Below are positions 1 to 6,156 of a stretch of DNA of 9,849 nucleotides, one piece after another (within the stretch, counting starts at the first letter, position 1; each line of letters begins with the position of its first letter). A model generated the notes under the pieces. That model was given only the letters and a program-made list of their open reading frames with translations. It was not told the origin of the DNA and made no database searches. The position numbers and the translations under genes are program-made. The stretch spans positions 1 to 9,849 of the forward strand of contig DQTF01000127.1 in NCBI GenBank assembly GCA_015662935.1, given 5' to 3'. Source of the DNA: Crocinitomicaceae bacterium. GTDB taxonomy: Bacteria > Bacteroidota > Bacteroidia > Flavobacteriales_D > Crocinitomicaceae.

Positions 1-339
1 ACAAAGATGCGGTAATCGGTAATCGAAGCCTAAAGTTCTGAACTCAGTTCGCAAAATTCCATAATCAAATGCCACATTATGGGCAACAAAAACGCAATCT
101 TTGGTAAATTCAATAATGTCTTTTGCTATTTCAAAAAAACGAGGTGAATTTTCCACCATTCTATCACTGATTCCGGTAAGGTTCACAATAAAAGGGGGGA
201 TTGGCATCTCTGGATTGACCAATGTTTCATACGAATCAATCACTTTTTGACCATCGTGTTTATAGATGGCAATCTCCGTTATTTTAGAGTCTTTTGGGCT
301 TCCACCAGTTGTTTCTATGTCGCAAATTGCAAAAAGCAT
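1..339 (-). CDS. DnaQ-like 3'-5' exonuclease domain protein, N-terminal part (cut by window edge)
   Basis: The first 113 residues are visible, reading leftwards from the ATG at 339, and the gene runs off the window at base 1. The protein begins MLFAICDIETTGG, which is the ExoI motif of DEDD exonucleases with metal-binding D7 and E9. The ExoII motif follows near residues 86-94 (AHNVAFDYG, with D92). The ExoIII motif lies outside the window. Such proteins remove 3'-terminal nucleotides, as in the epsilon proofreading subunit of DNA polymerase III. In Bacteroidota a protein with this start is often a longer exonuclease fused to a GIY-YIG nuclease domain; that is family knowledge and cannot be checked here. 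The ATG start matches the usual family N-terminus, which begins almost directly with the first beta strand. A perfect TAnnTTTG element sits three bases before the ATG. I am sure of the exonuclease domain and unsure of the full architecture. Confidence 0.88.
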   Translation of the reverse strand, partial: MLFAICDIETTGGSPKDSKITEIAIYKHDGQKVIDSYETLVNPEMPIPPFIVNLTGISDRMVENSPRFFEIAKDIIEFTKDCVFVAHNVAFDYGILRTEFRTLGFDYRLPHLC

Positions 340-342
340 GTG

Positions 343-350
343 CAAAGATA
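343..350 (-). promoter_or_regulatory. Bacteroidota -7 promoter element (TATCTTTG) of the exonuclease gene
   Basis: On the minus strand the bases read TATCTTTG, an exact match to the TAnnTTTG consensus, followed by CAC and then the ATG at 339. Transcription normally starts a few bases after this element, so the mRNA would have almost no leader. I see no clear TTG box at the usual distance upstream, so the call rests on the -7 element alone. Confidence 0.5.
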
Positions 351-434
351 GTTAAATTGAAGCGTATAGCTTAGAATGTTTTTATGATGGACTTTTGAAC
401 TTAACTGTCTTTTTAAATTTCACTATTCACTTTA

Positions 435-468
435 ATTCATCATTCATCATTCATCATTATCCATTACC
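435..468. repeat. Short tandem heptamer repeat (ATTCATC)n
   Basis: Three exact, head-to-tail copies of ATTCATC occupy 435-441, 442-448 and 449-455. Two degenerate copies follow (ATTATCC, then ATTACC). The array lies in the 217-base gap between the divergent exonuclease and 65-residue membrane protein genes. No gene or stable hairpin is visible in this gap. The array may be an expanded simple repeat with no function. Confidence 0.65.
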
Positions 469-556
469 TTTTCTAACTAAAACCAACCATTTTTTTACGA
501 ATTATCGACTTAAATCAATTATTACTCTTTATCTTTAACCACGAAAAACAATATCT

Positions 557-754
557 ATGGATAAGAAGACACAATTTATTTTTCAGTTACTTTTTGGAAT
601 CGTAATTATCGGAGCTGTGTTTTTTCTATCCTTTAAGTATTTAATGAAAGGACCTCCATTTATTAAGGTGTTAGCATTAGGCTTGGTGATAGGTACAAGT
701 TATTTGGTAATAGAATTTTTAATAAGAAAAAATAAAGCAAACAAAAATGAATGA
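557..754 (+). CDS. Small two-helix membrane protein, unknown function
   Basis: I do not recognise this 65-residue protein. It has a short charged start (MDKKTQ), a hydrophobic segment at about residues 8-30, a short loop containing KGPP, a second hydrophobic segment at about 36-56, and a strongly basic tail (RKNKANKNE). This is a simple helical hairpin, probably with both ends in the cytoplasm. Its stop codon overlaps the start of the prohibitin-like gene by 8 bases in another frame, which strongly suggests one mRNA and coupled translation. That overlap is the best evidence that the gene is real and that it works with the SPFH protein, perhaps as a membrane partner. A weak -7-like sequence, TATCTTTA at 530-537, lies about 20 bases upstream of the ATG. 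No catalytic or binding motif is visible. Confidence 0.72.
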   Translation: MDKKTQFIFQLLFGIVIIGAVFFLSFKYLMKGPPFIKVLALGLVIGTSYLVIEFLIRKNKANKNE

Positions 755-1619
755 TTTTAGAAGAGAAATGCCCGATTTTAACATTGATCCTAATAAGTTA
801 GGTAAATATGTAATATTAGGTGTGTTAGGATTAATTTTAGTAGTGATGTTCTTAATGTCATGGCAAGATGTAGAACCTGGAGAAGAAGGATTTATTTATA
901 GACCTTATGGTAATGGTGTTGATACAGGCTTGACATATACAGAAGGAACACAATTTATTGCTCCTTGGAACGAAATGATTACTTATAGTATTCTACAACA
1001 ATCTAAAACTTATACGTCAACAGTGATGGATAAGAATGGTACTGATATTACTGTTGAAGTAGCTGTAAATTACTCTGTACAAAGAACAAAAAGTGCTCAG
1101 TTGCACTTAGATGTAGGTAGAAATTACATCGTAATTATTGATGATAAAGCGCAAGGTACAATTAAGGATGTCATTGGTAAGTATACCTATGAAGAAGTTT
1201 ACAGTACTAAAAGAGGAGTTTTAGAAGGTGAGATGGCAGAAAAATTAAAAGTAGCTTTGAATGAAAATTTTCTAAATCTTGAATACGTTAAAATCAAAGA
1301 TGTAGATCTTCCATTGGGGATTGCTCAAGAAATTGTCAACAAAGAAACGCAAAAGCAAAAGAATTTTACAGCCAAGGAAACACAAAAAGAACAGGAATAT
1401 ATAGCAAATGCAAGAATTGAGAAAGCAAGAGGGGATTCGTCTCTTGTGATTTCTGCAAGATTTAAGGCAGAAGCAATTATGTTGGAGGCTTCACAAATTG
1501 CAAAAAGTCCTGCTTATATCGAATTGAAAAAATGGGAAAAATGGGACGGAGTAGGTTCGCCTTATGGAGAATCTAATGTTTTCGGTGCCGGAGTATCTGT
1601 TTTGAAAGGATACAAGTAA
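747..1619 (+). CDS. Prohibitin family (SPFH/band 7) membrane protein
   Basis: The protein has 290 residues, the usual size for prohibitins. It has a polar N-terminus, one transmembrane helix at about residues 20-38, and then an SPFH/band 7 domain at about 40-200, starting VEPGEEGFIYRPYG. Family-typical stretches are the FIAPWNE segment near 70-76, the VEVAVNYSV strand near 103-111, and the segment VDLPLGIAQEI near 186-196, where prohibitins carry a similar DLPxxIxxxI pattern. After this comes a helical, charge-rich region at about 197-250 that should form a coiled coil. Proteins of this family build large ring- or cage-shaped oligomers on the inner membrane and often modulate membrane proteases such as FtsH; the target here is unknown. 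The start overlaps the end of the upstream 65-residue gene by 8 bases. A strong hairpin follows 16 bases after the stop codon. Confidence 0.9.
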   Translation: MNDFRREMPDFNIDPNKLGKYVILGVLGLILVVMFLMSWQDVEPGEEGFIYRPYGNGVDTGLTYTEGTQFIAPWNEMITYSILQQSKTYTSTVMDKNGTDITVEVAVNYSVQRTKSAQLHLDVGRNYIVIIDDKAQGTIKDVIGKYTYEEVYSTKRGVLEGEMAEKLKVALNENFLNLEYVKIKDVDLPLGIAQEIVNKETQKQKNFTAKETQKEQEYIANARIEKARGDSSLVISARFKAEAIMLEASQIAKSPAYIELKKWEKWDGVGSPYGESNVFGAGVSVLKGYK

Positions 1620-1635
1620 CAATTTTACAATTACT

Positions 1636-1696
1636 TAAGAAAAAAGATTTAATGATTGCCCACAATAGGTACAATTCATTAAATCTTTTTTTCTTA
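1636..1696. terminator. Bidirectional intrinsic terminator between the prohibitin and VOC genes
   Basis: The left arm 1636-1655 and the right arm 1676-1696 are nearly perfect inverted repeats of about 20 bases. They differ only by one extra T in the right arm. A further TTG/CAA pairing narrows the loop to about 13 bases. The left arm carries a run of six A and the right arm a run of seven T, so the hairpin has a T-tract on whichever strand is transcribed. It lies 16 bases past the prohibitin stop and 6 bases past the VOC gene stop on the opposite strand, so it fits both convergent genes. Confidence 0.85.
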
Positions 1697-1702
1697 CCTT
1701 CT

Positions 1703-2122
1703 CTAGTCATTGTAATTTCTTTCTTCAATTTTATCACTTAAATACTGAACAAACTCGAACTCATTGCCATCATCGTCCGCAAAATATTCTCTTGTTCTGA
1801 ACTTCTCTTCTTGTCGAGGATAGTCTCGTTTGTAACCTGTATCTAATAATTGTTTGGCGATAAGGTCAACATCTTCGACTACAAATCCTATGTGGTTGAT
1901 TCCTAGATCATCGTAATTCTCTCTTTCTAAAATATTCTCCCCATCAAATTGATTGATAGCAATGTATGTATTGTCATCTCCTAAATGAACCCATTCTCTT
2001 GTCTCATTACCTTTTGTTCTAATCTTAAAATGAGGAAACGCCGTTTGAAAAAAATGAATGGATCTTTGTAAATTCTTTACCGTTATATTGGCGTGTTCTA
2101 AATATATCTTTTGTGTTTTCAT
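1703..2122 (-). CDS. VOC family protein (glyoxalase/bleomycin-resistance fold)
   Basis: The 139-residue protein shows the paired beta-alpha-beta-beta-beta modules of the vicinal oxygen chelate fold. The first module starts at LEHANITVKN (residues 8-17), followed by a helix (SIHFFQTAFP) and strands including REWVHLGDD. The second starts at INHIGFVVED (75-84) and ends GNEFEFVQY (119-127). H10, H77 and E121 or E123 are in the positions of typical VOC metal ligands. The fourth usual ligand site, in the TYIAIN strand, is not an obvious Glu or His. The family includes glyoxalase I, extradiol dioxygenases and antibiotic-binding proteins, and the substrate cannot be read from the sequence. The gene lies downstream of proline dehydrogenase on the same strand, but a 186-base gap suggests its own promoter. 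A one-mismatch -7-like element (CAACTTTG) is at 2145-2152. The stop is TAG. Confidence 0.83.
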   Translation of the reverse strand: MKTQKIYLEHANITVKNLQRSIHFFQTAFPHFKIRTKGNETREWVHLGDDNTYIAINQFDGENILERENYDDLGINHIGFVVEDVDLIAKQLLDTGYKRDYPRQEEKFRTREYFADDDGNEFEFVQYLSDKIEERNYND

Positions 2123-2259
2123 ATTATTTGATATTTGTTTAGAACAAAGTTGAATTTTTTTACCTATAGTTTATTTCGATAATATCTATTTGTGAATAGT
2201 TTTTATTTATAACATATCTATGAATACTAGCAAAAAGTGTCATGTATTCCTCATTTTTT

Positions 2260-2300
2260 TTTAAGAATCAACTTAAACCTTCAATCATTAAAACATTGAA
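2260..2300. repeat. Two small adjacent inverted repeats downstream of proline dehydrogenase
   Basis: TTTAAG at 2260-2265 pairs with CTTAAA at 2272-2277, and TTCAAT at 2280-2285 pairs with ATTGAA at 2295-2300. They lie 8 to 48 bases past the proline dehydrogenase stop. Read on the minus strand, the outer hairpin is followed by an A-run rather than a T-run, so this is not a classical intrinsic terminator. It might still help 3'-end formation. Confidence 0.3.
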
Positions 2301-2308
2301 CCATTGCC

Positions 2309-3478
2309 CTACCTTTCCTTCCTCCGCTTTCTCTCCTTAATAATCAATGATAATTCTCGGGTAGTTTGTCCAGTAACAGAAGTGTTTTCTTCTGCTCTTC
2401 GTATCAAATACGGAAGCACCTCTTTAACAGGGCCATAAGGAACATACTTTGCAACATTGTATTTTTCGTGAGCAAGGTTATAAGAAATGTGATCACTCAT
2501 ACCAAGTAGTTGAGCAAAGAAAATACGTTTATCATCACGAGAAATAGCATGTTCTTCCATTAATTCTGTAAGAATCATTGCACTTTCTTCGTTGTGTGAA
2601 CCTGCGCAAAGAGAAACGATATCAATATTCTCTACGCAAAATTTAACGGCTTCATTAAAATCTTTATCGGTCGCTTTTTTGGTAGGTTGAATAGGAGAAA
2701 CATATCCTTTTTCTTCAGCTCTGTCTCTTTCTTTCTCCATGTAAGCTCCACGAACTAATTTCATTCCGACAAAGTAATTGCCTTCTTTTGCTTGCTTAAT
2801 TTGCTCTTGTAAATAAGCCAATCTATCGTGACGATACATTTGTAGTGTGTTAAAAACAATGGCTCTTTTAGCGTTGTATTTAACACTCATTTCAACAACA
2901 ATTTGATCAATTGCATTTTGAATCCATGTCTCTTCGGCATCAACAAAAACAGGAACATCTGCAGAATGAGCAGCGTTGCAAATAGCATCTATTCTGTTAA
3001 TTAGTTTGTCGTATTCTTGTTTGTCTTTGTCTTTCAATTCTGAAACTCCATTGTTGGCTTTATCCAATGTTTCAAACAAACAAACTCCTGTCATTTTAAA
3101 AACGGCAAAAGGAGTGGCGTCATTATTCTTTGCTTCAAGAATGGTTAAAATAATTTCTTGCACAGTTGCATCAAAATCTTCTTCTTTCGTTTTTCCTTCA
3201 ATGCTGTAATCCAAAATAGTTTGAACATTGAATTTTTCCAATTCTTGAGAGGTTGACAATGAGTCTTTGATAGAAATACCACCACAAAACTGTTTAAAAA
3301 TTGTCTTCCTAATAATTCCGTCTATTGGCAACCTCAATTTAATAGCAACATTTGTCGCCCATTTACCAATCTTAACCAATGTGCGATTGCTCACCATTTT
3401 AAATAGCCAATATGCTCGCTTTAAATCTTTGGTCGATTTACTCTTAAATGCAATTTCTGTATTGTCAAATGAAACCAT
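2309..3478 (-). CDS. Proline dehydrogenase (monofunctional, FAD-dependent)
   Basis: The enzyme oxidises L-proline to delta-1-pyrroline-5-carboxylate, with electrons passing through FAD to the respiratory chain. The 389-residue length fits a stand-alone proline dehydrogenase; the P5C dehydrogenase half of PutA is absent and not encoded nearby. The barrel motifs appear in order: VDAEETW (residues 179-185), VFNTLQMYR (208-216), MKLVRGAYMEKER (239-251), FAQLLGMSDH (321-330), YVPYGPVKEVLPYL (345-358), and the substrate-carboxylate pair R360-R361 followed by E364 and N365 (RRAEENTS). K240 and R243 match the flavin-contacting positions of the family. An in-frame TAA 12 bases upstream excludes a much longer N-terminus. 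The gene is transcribed divergently from aroB across 121 bases. A -7-like element ends only four bases before the ATG. Confidence 0.95.
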   Translation of the reverse strand: MVSFDNTEIAFKSKSTKDLKRAYWLFKMVSNRTLVKIGKWATNVAIKLRLPIDGIIRKTIFKQFCGGISIKDSLSTSQELEKFNVQTILDYSIEGKTKEEDFDATVQEIILTILEAKNNDATPFAVFKMTGVCLFETLDKANNGVSELKDKDKQEYDKLINRIDAICNAAHSADVPVFVDAEETWIQNAIDQIVVEMSVKYNAKRAIVFNTLQMYRHDRLAYLQEQIKQAKEGNYFVGMKLVRGAYMEKERDRAEEKGYVSPIQPTKKATDKDFNEAVKFCVENIDIVSLCAGSHNEESAMILTELMEEHAISRDDKRIFFAQLLGMSDHISYNLAHEKYNVAKYVPYGPVKEVLPYLIRRAEENTSVTGQTTRELSLIIKERKRRKER

Positions 3479-3482
3479 GTCG

Positions 3483-3490
3483 TAAAATTA
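3483..3490 (-). promoter_or_regulatory. Possible -7 element (TAATTTTA) of the proline dehydrogenase gene
   Basis: The minus strand reads TAATTTTA, one mismatch from TAnnTTTG, followed by CGAC and the ATG at 3478. The geometry is the same as at the exonuclease and MFS genes. The mismatch and the lack of a clear TTG box upstream keep confidence low. Confidence 0.28.
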
Positions 3491-3569
3491 ATTGCTTTTT
3501 GGAATTGAATAAGAATTCTACTCAATTTTATTTCTGACTTTTATTCGATAGGATTGCAATTCAAATCAC

Positions 3570-3577
3570 TATTTTTG
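3570..3577 (+). promoter_or_regulatory. Bacteroidota -7 promoter element (TATTTTTG) of aroB
   Basis: TATTTTTG is an exact TAnnTTTG match, 22 bases before the aroB ATG. It would give a leader of roughly 15 to 18 bases. A TTG at 3554-3556 lies 13 bases upstream, closer than the usual spacing, so the upstream box is doubtful. Confidence 0.5.
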
Positions 3578-3599
3578 ACTAAATTCTTGTACCCTACGT

Positions 3600-4676
3600 A
3601 TGAAATACATCGACGCAATAGATTATCAACTGGAAATTGGAAGATTAGAAGAGTCCTCTTTTCCAACTTTGCTCCAATCTTATAGCAAAAGCAAAAAAGT
3701 GATTATTGTGGATGAAAACACACATGATAATTGCCTTTCATATCTTATTACAACCTTCGATGATCTAGCAGAGGCAGAGGTGATTTTATTACCTGCAGGT
3801 GAAGAAAATAAGCAAATGTCAATTGCTTTTAGCGTCTGGGAAGCATTAACAGAATACCAAGTTGGAAGAAACGATTTGATTATTAATCTTGGCGGTGGAA
3901 TGATAACCGATATGGGTGGATTCATAGCTTCTTGTTACAAAAGAGGATGTGATTTTATCAATATTCCAACCTCACTTTTAGCAATGGTTGATGCATCGAT
4001 AGGAGGGAAAACCGGAATAAACCTGAATCAATTTAAAAATCAAATTGGTGTTTTTTCTAACCCGAAATCAGTTTTTATTGACACATCATTCTTGCAGACA
4101 TTGCCGCTTGAAGAATTGGAAAGCGGATATGCCGAAATGCTGAAACACGGATTGATATCTTCGAAAGATTTGTTCTTTGAAATTCTTGAGCAACTGGAGC
4201 ATCCTACGGAATTATCAGAAGCGTTATTATTGAAGTCAATCGAAGTGAAAAATAAAATCGTTAAGCAAGATCCGCTAGAGAATGGTTGGAGAAAAGTATT
4301 GAATTTTGGTCACACAATTGGTCATGCGATTGAAGGTCATTTTATGGGGACGTTGAACATCCCTCATGGACATGCAGTTGCCATTGGAATGGTGATGGAA
4401 GCTTTTCTTTCTGTTAAGCATGGTAAATTAAGCGTCGCCGATTACGAAGAAATAGAACCTGCTATTCTGACTCATTACAAAATGCCAAATTTGTCAGATG
4501 AAGATATTCAAGGAATGATAGCATTACTTTCTAACGATAAAAAAAATAGTGAAGGAAGAATTAATTGTTGCTTGTTGACCAAAATAGGAGATTGCACAAT
4601 TGATAATTACCTCCCCGAAAGTTATTTTATGGAAATGTTTATGCATTTCAAAAATTTGCAAATCAATTTAAACTAA
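3600..4676 (+). CDS. aroB: 3-dehydroquinate synthase
   Basis: AroB converts DAHP to 3-dehydroquinate, the second step of the shikimate pathway to aromatic amino acids, in the cytoplasm with NAD and a divalent metal (Zn or Co). The 358 residues match the family length. The NAD-binding glycine-rich motif is at residues 97-110 (LGGGMITDMGGFIA). It is followed by the signature around 122-140 (IPTSLLAMVDASIGGKTG) with catalytic Lys137. Metal ligands by alignment are E179 (GYAEMLKHG), H238 (NFGHTIGHAIE) and H256 (PHGHAVAIGM). The usual HGE motif reads HGH here. The gene starts 121 bases from the divergent proline dehydrogenase start and has a good -7 element. It may be cotranscribed with the acyl-transfer pair 59 bases downstream, since no terminator hairpin is visible in between. 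Confidence 0.96.
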   Translation: MKYIDAIDYQLEIGRLEESSFPTLLQSYSKSKKVIIVDENTHDNCLSYLITTFDDLAEAEVILLPAGEENKQMSIAFSVWEALTEYQVGRNDLIINLGGGMITDMGGFIASCYKRGCDFINIPTSLLAMVDASIGGKTGINLNQFKNQIGVFSNPKSVFIDTSFLQTLPLEELESGYAEMLKHGLISSKDLFFEILEQLEHPTELSEALLLKSIEVKNKIVKQDPLENGWRKVLNFGHTIGHAIEGHFMGTLNIPHGHAVAIGMVMEAFLSVKHGKLSVADYEEIEPAILTHYKMPNLSDEDIQGMIALLSNDKKNSEGRINCCLLTKIGDCTIDNYLPESYFMEMFMHFKNLQINLN

Positions 4677-4735
4677 GCGAATCAACTTATTGTAAATATT
4701 TTTACTTTCGAGTCGTTATATACTTTTAAACGTGA

Positions 4736-6154
4736 ATGGTATTTAGTAGTAGTTTATTCTTATTGTACTTTCTTCCAATTTTTTTATTGGTGTACAGTCT
4801 TGCTCCTAAGATTTTAAAAAACTACATCATTCTTGCAGCTAGTATTCTCTTTTACAGTTGGGGTGCACCTAAATTTGTATTTGTCATTCTAGGTTCAACC
4901 ATCATTGATTTTTATATTGTTAGAAAGTTGCATCAAGCGCTAGAAGAGAAGCAAAGAAAGTTGTTTCTGAGCATCTCTATTTTCTTGAATTTAGGATTGT
5001 TATTGTATTTTAAATACGCCAACTTCTTTGTGGATAATGTGAATGCTGTGCTTCATTCTTTCGGTGTAGAAGAACTTGCTTGGACTTCTGTCATTTTGCC
5101 AATTGGGATCTCATTTTACACCTTTCAGACCTTGACTTATTCAATTGATGTCTATAGAAAACTGCATACTCCTCTTGAAAAAGTAACGGACTACCTATTG
5201 TATATCATGTCCTTTCCGCAGATGATTGCAGGACCAATTGTCCGTTTTACAACCATTGCAGATCAAATTAAAGATAGAGCAGACTCTATTGATGATAAAC
5301 TAATTGGTTTCTTTCGGTTTTGCATTGGTCTTGCTAAAAAAGTATTGATTGCGAACCTGATGGGAGAACAGGCCGACTTGATTTTTAACAGTGATTATAA
5401 TTCGCTAAGCACATCAATGGCTTGGATTGGAATGTTGGCTTATACGTTTCAGATTTACTTTGACTTTGCAGGGTACTCTGACATGGCAATTGGTTTGGGG
5501 AGAATGATGGGGTTCCGTTTTCCAGAGAATTTCAATTCACCTTACATATCCAAAAGTATCACAGAATTTTGGAGAAGGTGGCATATTACCCTAGGCAATT
5601 TTATGCGAGATTATTTATACATTCCTCTTGGAGGGAATCGAGTAGATACGAAGTCGCGCTTATTTTTTAACCTTTGGTTCGTGTTCTTACTTTCAGGATT
5701 GTGGCATGGCGCATCATGGAATTATGTTATTTGGGGTGCCTATCACGGGTTGTTTTTAATTCTCGAAAGAGTGTTTTTGAAAAAAAAATTACAAAAAATG
5801 GGTAGCTTTCTTTCTACTTTACTTACTTTTTTGATTGTAATGTTTGGCTGGGTTATTTTTAGAATTGAAGAAACAAGCCTAATTCCGAGCTACTTTGAAA
5901 AGCTCTTCTCTTTCCGGGGGAATGGAGAAGTAGATACCATCGTTTCATTTTGGTGGGTACTTGGAGTTGCCGTTTTCTTCTCCTTTCTAACAGCATTCAA
6001 AAAAGGTAAAAAAATGGAGCATTCTTTTACCAAAGAATATTTTTCTACGTTTCAGTATTTTAGCTTTGCTATTGTTTCTGTATTCTTGTTTTTCTGGTCA
6101 GTGAGTTTTATTACCTCTACAGGCTTTAATCCGTTTATTTATTTTCGATTTTAG
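4736..6154 (+). CDS. MBOAT family O-acyltransferase (AlgI/PatA-like)
   Basis: This 472-residue polytopic inner-membrane protein belongs to the membrane-bound O-acyltransferases. Visible family hallmarks are the N-terminus MVFSSSLFLLYFLP, the segment ILFYSWGAPKFV near 37-48, ILPIGISFYTFQTLTY near 120-135, FPQMIAGPIVR (160-170), FDFAGYSDMAIGLGRMMGF (242-260), FWRRWHITLGNFMRDYLYIPLGG with H283, and SGLWHGASWNYVIWGAYHG with H324, which aligns with the essential MBOAT histidine. The C-terminus NPFIYFRF is also typical. In the AlgI/PatA branch the protein moves acetyl groups from a cytoplasmic donor across the membrane to a periplasmic partner that modifies a polysaccharide. The next gene starts two bases after the stop and encodes such a partner, so the two form an operon. 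No glycan-synthesis genes are nearby, so the substrate is unknown. Confidence 0.93.
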   Translation: MVFSSSLFLLYFLPIFLLVYSLAPKILKNYIILAASILFYSWGAPKFVFVILGSTIIDFYIVRKLHQALEEKQRKLFLSISIFLNLGLLLYFKYANFFVDNVNAVLHSFGVEELAWTSVILPIGISFYTFQTLTYSIDVYRKLHTPLEKVTDYLLYIMSFPQMIAGPIVRFTTIADQIKDRADSIDDKLIGFFRFCIGLAKKVLIANLMGEQADLIFNSDYNSLSTSMAWIGMLAYTFQIYFDFAGYSDMAIGLGRMMGFRFPENFNSPYISKSITEFWRRWHITLGNFMRDYLYIPLGGNRVDTKSRLFFNLWFVFLLSGLWHGASWNYVIWGAYHGLFLILERVFLKKKLQKMGSFLSTLLTFLIVMFGWVIFRIEETSLIPSYFEKLFSFRGNGEVDTIVSFWWVLGVAVFFSFLTAFKKGKKMEHSFTKEYFSTFQYFSFAIVSVFLFFWSVSFITSTGFNPFIYFRF

Positions 6155-6156
6155 AT

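Noticed and set aside
2123..2308. Possible small gene or RNA in the gap between the VOC and proline dehydrogenase genes
   Set aside because: It is very AT-rich, with no frame of useful length and only small weak hairpins; only a weak -7-like element at 2145-2152 is visible.
2976..3485. Two plus-strand open frames of 77 and 72 codons inside the proline dehydrogenase region
   Set aside because: They lie antisense to a gene with complete family motifs, show no domain pattern, and have serine/leucine-rich composition typical of antisense reading.
3680..3925. Minus-strand 81-codon frame inside aroB
   Set aside because: It is antisense to the NAD-binding region of AroB and has no recognisable motif or separate promoter.
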